Source: Apostichopus japonicus (Eukaryota > Echinodermata > Holothuroidea > Aspidochirotida > Stichopodidae). From it: a stretch of DNA of 64,000 nt. Position 1 is the first letter of the stretch. Each line of letters begins with the position of its first letter. The notes under the pieces were generated by a model. The model was not told where the DNA came from and ran no database searches. It worked only from the letters and a program-made list of their open reading frames with translations. Below, piece after piece: positions 25,741 to 37,269 of the stretch. The position numbers and the translations under genes were made by a program. The stretch spans positions 6,252,713-6,316,712 of the forward strand of contig NC_092574.1 in the NCBI RefSeq assembly GCF_037975245.1, read 5' to 3'.

Positions 25741-28700
25741 TTGCTGGAGGGGGAAACTGGGAAAGCAGCTATATGTAGGTTAGAGCTATCATTAGGATCA
25801 AATAGTTGAAAGCATAGGATTTTATGTGTATTCATCTTTGTTGAATGGGATGGAGGGTCGGGGAGGGGTGGGGGGTATCCAATTGACTTGGCGGCCCTCT
25901 TGGTCGTCTATTTGCTTTTCTCCCTGCTACGTAAAGTTTGATATGTCCTGAAAATTACAGTTGGTACACTATCACTCTATCTAGCTCATTGCATGTGTCA
26001 AGTGGTGTGGGTTACTATGGAATTAAGTACCCTATACAGGGTCAGACCTCCATAACGCCCTAATATTGTGATATTATGTATAAATAATGTTTTGATGTCA
26101 TTCCACTAGTTGAGTTGGGATGAGGGGTGGGGATGATTGGAAAGCCTTAATCAGAATATATGCTGTTGCATGTGCTACATTCATACAATTTGATATATTA
26201 GAGAGAAAATAGGGATGTACACTGTTATGGCTTTCTCCTATTGTTTGAGAAAGATTTTTTTTACCATTTCCAACAGCATAGATTAAGGTGATGTATATTA
26301 AATGTAATGTCAAAGGTGTTTTTTTTTTACTATTAGGGTCCCAATGTGTGTGAGAATTTAATGAACAGTCTAATATTAATTTTTGACCATCTTATTTTCA
26401 CCGTTTCAAAGTTTTGATGTCTTTCCAAATTGGTGAACTGCTTAATCTCAAATACATCAGTGTAGAAAATTTCCTTGTCCAACTTTTACAGGCTCTACCC
26501 AAATGTGGAACCATCATGTGGGGCAAAAGGGGGGGGGGGGGTTGCTAGAGGGTGAAACTGGGAAAGCAGCTATATGTAGGTTAGAGCTATCATTAGGATC
26601 CAATAGTTGAAAGCATAGGATTTTATGTGTATTCATCCTTGTTGAATGGGATGGAGGGTTGGGGAGGGGTGGGGGGTCCAATTGACTTGGCTGCCCTCTT
26701 GGTCGTCTATTTGCTTTTATCCCTGCTACGTCAAGTTTGATATGTCCTGAAAATTACAGTTTGTACACTATCACTCTATCTAGCTCATTGCATGTGGCAA
26801 GTGGTGTGGGTTATTATGGAATCAGGTACCGTATACAGGGTCAGACCTCCATAACGCCCTAATAATGTGATATTATGTATAAATAATGTTTTGATGTCAT
26901 TCCACTAGTTGAGTGGGAATGAGAGGTGGGTATGATTGGAAAGCCCAAATCAGAATATATATGCTGTTGCATGTGCTGCATTCATACAATTTGATATATT
27001 ATAGAGAAAATAGGGATGTACACTGTTATGGCTTTCTCCTATTGTTTGAGAAAGATTTTTTTTACCATTTCCAACAGCATAGATTAAGGTGATGTATATT
27101 ATATGTAAAGTAGAAGGTTTTTTTTTCTTCCAACTATTAGGTTTCCCATAATGTGTGTGAGAATTTAATGAACAGTCTAATATTAATTTTTGACCATCTT
27201 ATTTTCACCGTTTCAAAGTTTTGATGTCATTCCAAATTGATGAACTGCTTAATCTCAAATACATCAGTGTAGAAATTACCTTGTCCAACTTTTACAGGCT
27301 CCACCCATATGTGGAACCATCATGTTGGGCAAAAGGGGGGGGGGGGTTGCTGGAAGGGGAAACTGGGAAAGCAGCTATATGTAGGTTAGAGCTATCATTA
27401 GGATCAAATATTTGAAAGCATAGAATTTTATGTGTATTCATCCTTGTTGAATGGGATGGAGGGTCGGGGAGGGGTGGGGGGTATCCAATTGACTTGGCTG
27501 CCCTATTGGTCGTCTATTTGCTTTTCTCCCTGCTACGTAAAGTTTGATATGTCCTGAAAATTACAGTTTGTACACTATCACTCTATCTAGCTCATTGCAT
27601 GTGTCAAGTGGTGTGGGTTACTATGGAATTAAGTACCCTATACAGGGTCAGACCTCCATAACGCCCTAATATTGTGATATTATGTATAAATAATGTTTTG
27701 ATGTCATTCCACTAGTTGAGTTGGGATGAGGGGTGGGGATGATTGGAAAGCCCTAATCAGAATATATGCTGTTGCATGTGCTACATTCATACAATTTGAT
27801 ATATTAGAGAGAAAATAGGGATGTACACTGTTATGGCTTTCTCCTATTGTTTGAGAAAGATTTTTTTTACCATTTCCAACAGCATAGATTAAGGTGATGT
27901 ATATTAAATGTAATGTCAAAGGTTTTTTTTTTTTACTATTAGGGTCCCAATGTGTGTGAGAATTTAATGAACAGTCTAATATTAATTTTTGACCATCTTA
28001 TTTTCACCGTTTCAAAGTTTTGATGTCATTCCAAATTGATGAACTGCTTAATCTCAAATACATCAGTGTAGAAATTACCTTGTCCAACTTTTACAGGCTC
28101 CACCTATATGTGAAACCATCATGTGGGGCAAAAGAGGGGGGGGGGGGGGATTGCTGGAGGGGGAAACTGGGAAAGCAGCTATATGTAGGTTAGAGCTATC
28201 ATTAGGATCAAATATTTGAAAGCTTAGGATTTTATGTGTATTCATCCTTGTTGAATGGGATGGAGGGTCGGGGAGGGGTGGGGGGTGTCCAATTGACTTG
28301 GCTGCCCTCTTGGTCGTCTATTTGCTTTTCTCCCTGCTACGTAAAGTTTGATATGTCCTGAAAATTACAGTTTGTACACTATCACTCTATCTAGCTCATT
28401 GCATGTGGCAAGTGGTGTGGGTTACTATGGAATTAGGTACCCTATACAGGGTCAGACCTCCATAACACCCTAATATTGTGATATTATGTATAAATAATGT
28501 TTTGATGTCATTCCACTAGTTGAGTGGGAATGAGGGGTGGGGATGATTGGAAAGCCCTAATCAGAATATATGCTGTTGCATGGGCTACATTCATACAATT
28601 TGATATATTAGAGAGAAAATAGGGATGTACACTGTTATGGCTTTCTCCTATTGTTTGAGAAAGATTTTTTTTACCATTTCCAACAGCATAGATTAAGGTG

Positions 28701-29436
28701 ATGTATATTAAATGTAATGTCAAAGGGTTTTTTTTTTTTGCTATTAGGGTCCCCATAACGTGTGTGAGAAATTAATGAACAGTCTAATATTAATTTTTGA
28801 CCATTATTTTTTCACCGTTTCAAAGTTTTGATGTCTTTCCAAATTGGTGAACTGCTTAATCTCAAATACATCAGTGTAGAAAATTTCCTTGTCCAACTTT
28901 TACAGGCTCTACCCAAATGTGGAACCATCATGTGGGGCAAAAGGGGGGGGGGGTTGCTAGAGGGGGAAACTGGGAAAGCAGCTATATGTAGGTTAGAGCT
29001 ATCATTAGGATCAAATATTTGAAAGCATAGAATTTTATGTGTATTCATCCTTGTTGAATGGGATGGAGCGTCGGGGAGGGGTGGGGGGTATCCAATTGAC
29101 TTGGCTGCCCTCTTGGATGCTATTTGCTTTTCTCCCTGCTACGTAAAGTTTGATATGTCCTGAAAATTACAGTTTGTACACTATCACTCTATCTAGCTCA
29201 TTGCATATGTCAAGTGGTGTGGGTTACTATGGAATTAGGTACCCTATACAGGGTCAGACCTCCATAACGCCCTAATATTGTGATATTATGTATAAATAAT
29301 GTTTTGATGTCATTCCACTAGTTGAGTGGGAATGAGGGGTGGGGATGATTGGAAAGCCCTAATCAGAATATATGCTGTTGCATGTGCTACATTCATACAA
29401 ATCTGATATATTATAGAGAAAATAGGGATGTACACT

Positions 29437-30219
29437 GTTATGGCTTTCTCCTATTGCTTGAGAAAGATTTTTTTTTACCATTTCCAACAGCATAGATTAA
29501 GGTGATGTATATTAAATGTAATGTTAAAGGTTTTTTTTTTCAACTATTAGGGTCCCCATAATGTGTGTGAGAATTTAATGAACAGTCTAATATTAATTTT
29601 TGACCATCTTATTTCCACCGTTTCAAAGTTTTGTTGTCATTCCAAATTGGTGAACTGCTTAATCTCAAATACATCAGTGTAGAACATAACCTTGTCCAAC
29701 TTTTACAGGCTCCACCCATATGTGGAACCATCATGTTGGGCAAAAGGGGGGGGGGGGGTGGTTTGCTGGAGGGGGAAACTGGGAAAGCAGCTATATGTAG
29801 GTTCTAGGGCTATCATTAGGATCAAATATTTGAAAGCATAGGATTTTATGTGTATACATCCTTGTTTAAGGGGATGGAGGGTCGGGGAGGGGTGGGGGGG
29901 GTCCAAGTGACTTGGCTGCCCTCTTGGTCGTCTATTTGCTTTTCTCCCTGCTACGTAAAGTTTGATATGTCTTGAAAATTACAGTTTGTACACTATCACT
30001 CTATCTAGCTCATTGCATGTGGCAAGTGGTGTGGGTTACTATGGAATCAGGTACCGTATACAGGGTCATTGACCAAATACATCAGTGTAGAAAATTACCT
30101 TGTCCACCTTTTACAGGCTCCACCTATATGTGGGTGTTGCCATCATGTGGGGCAAAAAAAGGGGGGGGGGGTTGCTGGAGGGGGAAACTGGGAAAGCAGC
30201 TATATGTAGGTTAGAGCTA
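29437..30219 (+). repeat. Rearranged terminal monomer of arm 1
   Basis: The monomer runs normally to cagggtca near 30068. It then jumps, by loss of roughly 400 bp, into a second monomer copy at caaatacatcagtg, passes the G run (about 30160-30170) and stops at gagctat (30219). After that the sequence is unrelated. This copy carries more private changes than internal ones (for example gttttgttgtc, tgtatacatcc), as expected for an array edge. Confidence 0.88.
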
Positions 30220-30225
30220 TTGCTA

Positions 30226-30530
30226 GTACCCCCACACACTATACTGTTTACCAAGATTTATGTAGGTGTGCTAGTTTCTTCTCTGAGATAAGATGTAAAG
30301 GCTGAAAAATATTAATTCAAAGACTTGCTTTCAATAAAAAACACATATTCAAGCTCAGACATAGAAACTACCTTGAGTTGCCACTTCCAATATTCACATA
30401 AAAGGACTCCAAAGTTAAAACAATACTCCAATATAAAAATCAGTGCCCCCACACACTATACTGTAGATCAAGATTGATATAAGGTGTGCTGTTTCTTGTC
30501 TGAAATATGAGGTAAAAGTCTGTGGGAACA
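30226..30530 (+). repeat. Dispersed repeat R1 (about 217-bp unit), arm 1 edge
   Basis: Starts within a few bases of the end of arm 1. One full unit begins with the C5 run at 30229 (cccccacacactatactgt) and a partial second unit begins with the C5 run at 30446, a 217-bp spacing. Shared blocks include acacatattcaagctcag and actccaaagttaaaac. The same family, in the same orientation, lies at about 36530-36945 near the start of arm 2. Confidence 0.85.
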
Positions 30531-30539
30531 GGAACGCTT

Positions 30540-31540
30540 TTAAAACTACATTACTACTGGATCTAATTTAAGGATACAATAACTTTTGGATATTGAAGGG
30601 TGCATCAAAGTATATACAAAGTTATCTCATGTACACATATCTTTGAATTCTTTCTGAAATTGTTTTTATCATATACCAGTACATTTGAGAGTTAATTTTG
30701 AAATTCATTGTATTCAAGCAATGCATGCATATTACAGAAACACACATGAGTATGAAATTGTCTTTATCATATACCAGTACATTTGAGAGTTATTTTTGAA
30801 ATTCATTGTATTCAAGCAATGCATACATATTACAGAAACACACATTAGTATTAGAACCAGTCCCCCTATTGAGGTATGTGTGCAGACAGCTCACATTTTT
30901 AATCACTGACATGAATTTCTTATTTTGTCAAGATATCATGAAACCTATATAAACTGCATTACTACTGTGTCTATTTTAAAGGTACAATCATAATTTTGAA
31001 TAATGAAGGGTGCATTAAAGTATATGCTAAGTTATATCATCCCTTTTGGAAAACACTGATGGAAATTCTGAAAAAGTAAACGGTGAGGTTACCTAGCTGG
31101 TCTTTTCAATGCGTGAGTAGGAAACTGGTCTTTAATTGGCATTACAACAAACTTGGTATACCTTGCAAAATACTGAAAAGTTAACATGTACACATATCTT
31201 TGACTTCTTTCTGAAATTGTTTTTATCATATACCAGTTCATTTGAGAGTTATGTTTGAAATTCATTGTATTAAAGCAATGCATGTATATTACAGAAACAC
31301 ACATTAGTATTAGAACCAGTTACACTGTTGAGTAATGTGTGCAGGGTGCATCAAAGTATATACAAAGTTATCTCATCCACTATTGGAAAACACTGATGGA
31401 AATTCGGAAAAAGAAAACATTGAGGGTACCTAGCTAGTCTTTTCAATGCGTGAGTAGGTAACTGGTCTTAAATTGGCATTACACAAACTAAGTATACCTT
31501 GCAAAATACTGAAAAGTTAAGGTCAATACTTGGGAAAACA
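30540..31540 (+). repeat. Complex local repeats R2 with 98-bp tandem duplication
   Basis: Several related blocks recur. A block with cattactactg and gaagggtgcat occurs near 30548 and 30957. A block around gggtgca(t)caaagtatat occurs at 30598, 31008 and 31344. A roughly 98-bp block (tcatataccagtacatttg through acagaaacacaca) is tandemly duplicated at about 30655-30752 and 30753-30849, with a third copy near 31214-31310. A longer block ending cttgcaaaatactgaaaag is present near 31176 and 31515. No coding potential recognised. Confidence 0.8.
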
Positions 31541-31764
31541 TGGGATGAGGTGGTCTATATCAGTGAGCTAAATGCGCGGCTAATTCCATGCTATCTTTGA
31601 ATTATACTCTTTGAATTATAGTTGCACATATGTCATAAATGGGCGTAGGAATGATTTGTGTGCACCCTACTTGGCTTAAGTGAGCAGTAATAATTGCATT
31701 TGTGAAGATCGATGCTGTCATAGTGACTAAAACAGTCCATTTGAGTGCATTCAGGGTAGGTGTA

Positions 31765-32218
31765 CAGAGCTCCCAACTGACCCGCATTTCGCGGGTTGGA
31801 CCCGCATTCTAACACCCAAACCCGCTGACCCGCGCAAGCGTTTGAAAAACCTGCATTGTCATTGTCAAGTATACATAAAAAAATTGCATCAAATTTTGAC
31901 TTAGCAACCATCATTTCTTTAGCATTTAGCATAATAGAGTATAAAACCTCCTTTACAGCATCATTTGAACCACAAATTAGCCTATATTTCTTTTCATTGG
32001 GGTGAGCAGCGAACATTTTCATGCCACGGGAAAGAATGAATTATGACCTACTATTCAATTTATTGATGTTACACACAAAAAAATGCATATTTCTCAGAAA
32101 ATATTGGGTGACAAAAGAATTCAAAAGGGGGGGACACCCCCTCCCCTTATACCCCTCCCCCAGGACGGCGATTCGTGGCATGGACCCGCATTTGCATTCT
32201 CAAGAGTTGGGAGCTATG
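31765..32218. mobile_element. 454-bp MITE-like element with hAT-like ends
   Basis: Ends are inverted: cagagctcccaact on the left, and agttgggagctatg on the right, whose complement is catagctcccaact (13 of 14 matching). The element is flanked by the direct repeat ggtgta at 31759-31764 and 32219-32224, consistent with a target-site duplication. Subterminal gacccgcattt/cgggt motifs occur at both ends. CAGAG ends recall hAT elements, but hATs usually duplicate 8 bp, so the superfamily is open. It has no transposase of its own. Confidence 0.8.
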
Positions 32219-32224
32219 GGTGTA

Positions 32225-33460
32225 TGTCTTCGAACACAAATAGGTTTCTCTCCATGCCATATGTAGCACAGAGAACATATCCCTGTAGAATCTTTGCCCT
32301 CTTTCAGCTGATCACTTAACTGACCTCCAAGGTAATAACACCTCTGCATTAGTATGACCTTGGCCATACTCACAACACACTCAGTGACCATCAGCTACTT
32401 CAGGCCTTTTCATACAGTTTATATTCACACAGTGCAAACAATAACAATGTGTTAAGTCATCATATGCATGTGTATAGCCTATGCTTGCAGTGTGGCTATG
32501 TTGTAACAGGTGAACATGTACTGCAGGGATGAAATGTTGAAATTAAGTTAATGGACCATGAACATTTCATTTTGTTTAAATTTCCAAGGAATAGGGATTG
32601 TAGTAGCTCTAGGCCTATAGTCAACCAGCTTAGCTTTGAGCAGAAGCAAAAAATGCAGGATTAACACATTTGTTTGATAAGTTTTAGCTGGTGAATGTGC
32701 CAAGCAAGTCTGTAGCAACTTCCCAGGCTAAGCAAACTGTATGTAATTATGTACTAAGCAGACTAGAATATAGTATGGGAGCCTCTATGTGTGTTATACC
32801 ATTTAAGCAAGCTTTATCCTGTAGTTTGTCACCTCAACTTCAGTTGTCGGGTTTGGACCCCAGAATTCCCTGAAAGACCCCCAATACAGGTGACACCTTA
32901 TCTTGCACATGGACCAAACTGTGGCAAAAGGAAGTTATAAGAAGAGAAAAAGTTGCAATGTTCCTTGTCTGGAAAGGGCTGTTTAGTTCAGTTACAGTAG
33001 TTCAGACAAACCATTAACCAAAATGCCTGTTCATGAGATTACAAAAAAAAATGAATATAAAGGACAAGAGTATGGTTGAATAGGTTTCATCATCAGGTTC
33101 CTTTCCCCCTTCCCTCTCATCATACATTGCACATTATTCAAACTTGGTCATAAGGAGCTGCTACTAGTGGGTCTTATGCAGCCTTGAGTGACCAAATCCA
33201 CTTTTCACATCACATCACATTACCAGTGAGCTACTTTGGCTTCTACTGTACTATTTATCATACCCCTAACCTATCTGTCTCTCAAGCTAACCTCAGAAAC
33301 CAAAGCCTGGCAGTCACCTTACAGTAAAACTATAGGCTTTGGGTACATACATAGTCCATTTACAATCCACTATACTCTCCTTGAAAATAAAAACAGCTAA
33401 TGAAATATTTATGACCTCTGTTGTAAAGTATAACTGAGCTTTAGCTAGGTCTTTATGGTA
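32225..33460. other. Spacer sequence without recognisable feature
   Basis: About 1.2 kb of moderately AT-rich DNA. I see no long open frame with recognisable protein similarity, no tandem repeat and no RNA gene. Short open frames at 32200-32391 and 32691-32873 look random. Confidence 0.5.
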
Positions 33461-33467
33461 GGCTCTC

Positions 33468-33504
33468 AGCAGGGAGCTGCTAGTTAGAGAAGCAGCTCCC
33501 TGCT
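33468..33504. repeat. Perfect 14-bp hairpin next to transposon
   Basis: Left arm agcagggagctgct (33468-33481) is exactly complementary to the right arm agcagctccctgct (33491-33504), with a 9-base loop. The direct repeat ctctcag lies just outside and overlapping each arm. It ends 31 bases before the transposon at 33536. Function unknown. Confidence 0.75.
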
Positions 33505-33582
33505 CTCAGTATCAAATCGTGGGCATTTGACATACCAGGCGCGTATCCAGGAGGGGGGTGTGGGGGCACGCGCCCCCCAGGT

Positions 33583-33758
33583 AAGAAAAAGAAGAGAGGA
33601 AAAAAGAGAGAAGAAAAAAGGAAAAAAGAGGGGGAAAAAGAGGAGGAAGGAGAGGAAGGAAGGGAAAAGAAAAAGAAGAAAGAGAGAAAGGAGAAAAAGG
33701 AGGGAACAGAAGAAAAACCCCAAGACACCGGGAAGAGAAAGAGGAACAGTGACATAAT
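33583..33758 (+). repeat. Polypurine (GA-rich) tract
   Basis: About 175 bases almost entirely A and G on the + strand, with few pyrimidine interruptions. Such tracts can form triplex (H-DNA) structures, which here is inference only. It generates spurious Lys/Arg/Glu-rich and Phe/Ser-rich open frames on the two strands. Confidence 0.85.
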
Positions 33759-33887
33759 TACAGGACTGATCCCTATTATATACACAGGGTAGTCAGTGAA
33801 GGATCGAGAAGGGGCGTCCGCCTCAGCCTACCCCTTACACCGACAACTCCATTTTTGACGTTTCCATTTTCCTCTCTCACTAATGTT

Positions 33888-33959
<72 letters not shown>

Positions 33960-33979
33960 TATATATATATATGTATATG

Positions 33980-34046
<67 letters not shown>

Positions 34047-34053
34047 GTATATA

Positions 34054-34099
<46 letters not shown>

Positions 34100-34130
34100 T
34101 ATATATATATATATGCTATATATAGTATAT
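33888..34130. repeat. (TA)n microsatellite with gtata interruptions
   Basis: About 240 bases of alternating TA with periodic tgta and ttta interruptions. It lies inside the transposon and explains the Ile/Tyr repeat frames found there. Length is likely polymorphic. Confidence 0.95.
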
Positions 34131-34475
34131 CATGGCGCGTGTGTATGTATGGACGCCTTAAACAATTGTAAATTTGTGTTATGAAACCAATTGTGGCTGG
34201 TCTTGAACTCGACTTAGTCATCGGGGAACATGACGCATTTCGGTATTAGCCCAGGATCTATATGCGAACTGCACTAGACATATGTCCTTCGATGCAACAC
34301 TGTCATCCAGAGATAAAATGTTATACAACGCGAACTTAATGCTAATTGTTACCCCACCCTTAGTACCGTAACTCATACAATGAATCTAAAAATAAAAATT
34401 CCGCATGCGATTTGAGAATTGAGCACATTTCCTGCTAATATCATGTAGTGGATCCAAAGGTGTATCATTGCCCGC

Positions 34476-34494
34476 GGGGGGGGGGGGGGGGGGG
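34476..34494 (+). repeat. G19 homopolymer
   Basis: Nineteen consecutive G after cccgc, inside the transposon. The exact length is uncertain because such runs are error-prone. Confidence 0.8.
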
Positions 34495-34748
34495 CGGACG
34501 CACACATTACTTTTTGAGATTGTTCCCACCTGCATGAAAACGCGCGCCCCACAACCCTACGCCCACCCCTCTTATCACTTCCCGATGAGTTACGAAACCA
34601 GACCCATCGTATACAAAATTCTACTTGGATTATTTGTCCCCTGATTTTTTTCTGTTGATGCCCATGCATTTCCCCAAACTAAATTTCTAAGCCATGAGAT
34701 CTAAAACTTAAGGAGGCTTGGGAGCATCATTGGGTCTGGGAAGTGTTA

Positions 34749-34830
34749 TTTCCGGTGATCTGGGAGGTCTATTTGCCAAAAATTTCTGGTACGCGCGAAC
34801 CCATGGTCGCTCTTCGCTTAGATAGTATCA
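34749..34830 (+). repeat. Internal transposon repeat, copy 1
   Basis: The block with tttccggtgatctggg and gcttagatagt recurs, diverged, at about 35317-35402 in the same orientation. The right-hand copy leads directly into the transposon end, so copy 1 may be an older nested end or a subterminal repeat. Confidence 0.65.
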
Positions 34831-35316
34831 GAGAACAGACACGCGTCCCTACCATTATCCACGACTGATCTGCGCCCATGCACCAATAAATTAACTGTGT
34901 CTGAATTTTCTAAATTTCCCTGACCAACATTCCTAACAATCTTCCATCTTCTCGCGCAATTTTGACCGGTCTGTTAGGGGTTGAAGGTTTTTCTGTATTG
35001 GCTGTCCATAGATAAAATTTTGTGCAACATGTTGGGTATGTTTTGAAGTGAATTTATTTCACGAGAAGTGTGAATTTTCAAATTCTGAACAAATAATGGG
35101 CTTAAAACCTTGAAAAGTGGGACTGACGGGTATTGTGGGCCGCGACGTAGAATCACCTACAAAAGCAATGATCCACAGGAGATGCGATGAGGTCGAACAT
35201 GATGTGTGACTGGTGACAATCTTCAAAAAGGTTATGGATGGAAATTGGGAAAATACTTGATTGACTCAGGCAAAAGTGAACATCTAGTGGGTCATTTTCA
35301 AGCCCGAGATGTGCCA

Positions 35317-35402
35317 TTTCCGGTGATCTGGGGGGGTGTCAAAACGAGAAATTTTCTTGTACGGTGCGCGCCGACTGATGGTGGCGCTCCGCTTAGATAG
35401 TC
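35317..35402 (+). repeat. Internal transposon repeat, copy 2 (subterminal)
   Basis: Partner of the block at 34749-34830, sharing tttccggtgatctggg and ccgcttagatagt. It lies about 45 bases from the right terminus. Confidence 0.65.
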
Positions 35403-35930
35403 ATTCGCGCCCCCCCGGGTAATTAGAAAATCCTGGATACGCCCCTGCATACTGATGTAAATCGACATATATGTATATGTAGTGTTGGAACATAGAGGTG
35501 TCAGAACAGATTAGAGATTATTGCATGCAGTTAGGTGTGTTTAACATCTATATGTAGCTTTAGAAATCAAGAGAACTTTAACCATAATTTTTTGCATTGG
35601 AGAGCTCTGCTGTAGTTCCTAGGCTGATAAATAAATGCTGTAGATATGATAGTGATTCTGCTCCGCTTAGATAGTTATTTGCGCCCCCCGGGTTAGAAAA
35701 TCATGGATACGCCCCTGCATACTGATGTAAATCGACATATATGTATATGTAGTGTTGGAACATAGAGGTGTCAGAACAGATTAGAGATTATTGCATGAAG
35801 TTAGGTGTGTTACGACTAACATCTATATGTAGCTTTAGAAATCAAGAGAACTTTAATCATAATTTTTTGCATTGGAGAGCTCTGCTGTAGTTCCTAGGCT
35901 GATAAATAAATGCTGTAGATAGTGATTCTG
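35387..35930 (+). repeat. Tandem duplication (274 + 270 bp) of transposon end and flank
   Basis: 35387-35660 and 35661-35930 are direct copies. Both begin ctccgcttagatag, run through the right transposon end (gatacgcccctg) and the catac flank, and finish agtgattctg. They differ by a few substitutions and small indels. Because the unit contains both the transposon end and host flank, the duplication happened after insertion. The second transposon end, near 35717, is therefore an orphan. Confidence 0.92.
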
Positions 35931-36529
35931 AGTTTTGTAGGGCAGTATTGATGTTAATTATGAAAAACACATACAACAGGCGCGGTTAAAGGGACATCAG
36001 ATTTATGCCCGATGCTGAGATTGAAGACTGACAAACAGTGTGTGGGAATATTTTGATTTTCAAAAACCAGGTTTATAGCTATGTGATAGGCCACATGCCG
36101 CTAAAGAGGGAATTTTGAAGTGAATCCCATAATCTTCAGTGGTCATGTTATCAAACTATATATATACTTTATGTAGGCATTCATTGGTATGATACTATCC
36201 TTGTTATACGAGTGATTCACCCGGCACCTTCTATGTAACCTGCTAAACACTACACTGTGTAATAGGTTCAGGCTCATTCATGGTCGAAAATTTAAATAAA
36301 AAATGAGACATCCACGTGCAAAATAATCCCCAAATTATGATGGCATCCCTGGGTTCAAAAAGGAGAATTAATGCTTTATTTTTGTATCCTTGATGGACAT
36401 AACATTCCCAGAGACACTACATGTGTACTAAAGTGGTATGTATAAATACAATTGAGATTGGTCAGTGTTTGGACTGTCATTAGGCCAAATATGAGCTCAA
36501 ATATGTGTTTTTGTTTTTTTTGGTTCAAT
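35931..36529. other. Spacer sequence without recognisable feature
   Basis: About 600 bases of AT-rich DNA; no repeat, RNA gene or credible open frame seen. Confidence 0.5.
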
Positions 36530-36945
36530 ACATACAAAACACATGTTTGAGCTCAGACTTGTGCAAATTTTCCACAACCTAGTACTCCAAACTGAAAACA
36601 GTACCCCAAATTGTACCGTATATCAAGATAGTTGTGCTAGTTTTGTCTCTAAAATTAGAAGTTAAAGTTGGAAAAGTTTAGTTTAAAGATTTGTTAACAA
36701 CAAAAAACACATATTTGAGCTCAGTCATAGCAAGTAACTTGATTTTTCATTTCAGATTATCACATACAAGGACACCAAAGTTAAAACAGTACTCCAAAAT
36801 AAAATGCAGTACCCCCACACACTGTACTGTATATCAAGAGTTATATAAGGTGCACTTGTTTTTTGTCTGAAATATGAAGTAATAGTTGGAATTTTTTTGT
36901 TCAAAGACTTGTTTTCAATACAAACACATGTTTCAGCTCAGTGTA
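36530..36945 (+). repeat. Dispersed repeat R1 copies, arm 2 side
   Basis: Roughly two units related to the block at 30226-30530, in the same orientation. C-run starts lie at 36604 and 36812 (208 bp apart). Shared blocks include gtacccccacacactgtact, acacatatttgagctcag and accaaagttaaaacagtac. The family thus sits near both inner array edges, although here about 300 bp of other sequence separates it from arm 2. Confidence 0.82.
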
Positions 36946-37269
36946 TGTTATCATCGATTAAAATGGTTATACTACAGTAACACACAAAAGTATTTGGACC
37001 AAGTTCGCCTTATTGAGGTAAGCATATGTACACATAGTAAGTCACATGCATATATTCACAGTCAATTTCAGTATATTAATTTGGCATGAGAATATTGAGG
37101 TATGCAATTGTTTGCACTGTTAGTTAGTTGGTAATATTCACAGTCAATTTCGATTTATTCAAGTTTTCATATTCTATTAATATTGATTTTGTTTGAGGAG
37201 TGAATTATAAGAAAGAATTTTACTGGCTTATACCACAATGGAACAGTAATATCTGAAATAAGGAAACAC
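36946..37269. other. Non-repetitive spacer before arm 2
   Basis: About 320 bases. The phrase tattcacagtcaattt occurs twice (near 37054 and 37136), a small local duplication. Nothing else recognised. Confidence 0.5.

Larger units (their letters stand above)
1..30219 (+). repeat. Satellite array arm 1, about 803-bp monomer
   Basis: Head-to-tail tandem array seen directly. Using the sequence gttatggctttctcc as an anchor, copies start at 1, 805, 1605, 2407, 3211, 3810, 4610, 5417, 6222, 7151, 7956, 8762, 9567, 10368, 10967, 11767, 12573, 13173, 13973, 14777, 15374, 16180, 16984, 17791, 18598, 19402, 20334, 21139, 22069, 22876, 23679, 24608, 25412, 26224, 27025, 27830, 28634 and 29437. Most spacings are 800-807 bp; exceptions are about 599 and about 930 bp. 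Copies differ by scattered substitutions and by homopolymer length. The array enters from outside the window, so its true length is unknown. No gene is recognisable in it. By its organisation it is a satellite; a centromeric or heterochromatic role would be inference only. Confidence 0.97.
33536..35447. mobile_element. Non-autonomous DNA transposon, 1.9 kb
   Basis: The left end caggcgcgtatccagga is matched, inverted, by the right end tcctggatacgcccctg (16 of 17 complementary). The direct repeat catac flanks it at 33531-33535 and 35448-35452, consistent with a 5-bp target-site duplication. C-rich subterminal tracts (gcgcccccc) follow at both sides. The interior holds a polypurine tract, a long TA tract, a G19 run and two diverged copies of a block containing tttccggtgatctggg. 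No transposase is recognisable, so it would need enzyme from elsewhere. Superfamily not assigned. Confidence 0.8.

Noticed and set aside
31633-32022. 129-codon minus-strand frame in the spacer
   Set aside because: It crosses the left end of the 454-bp MITE, with the target duplication inside the frame, and shows no recognisable domain.
33480-33785. Phe/Ser/Pro-rich and Lys/Arg-rich frames on the two strands
   Set aside because: Translation of a polypurine/polypyrimidine tract; no real composition or motif of a protein.
33883-34184. Ile/Tyr-rich open frames
   Set aside because: Pure translation of a (TA)n microsatellite.
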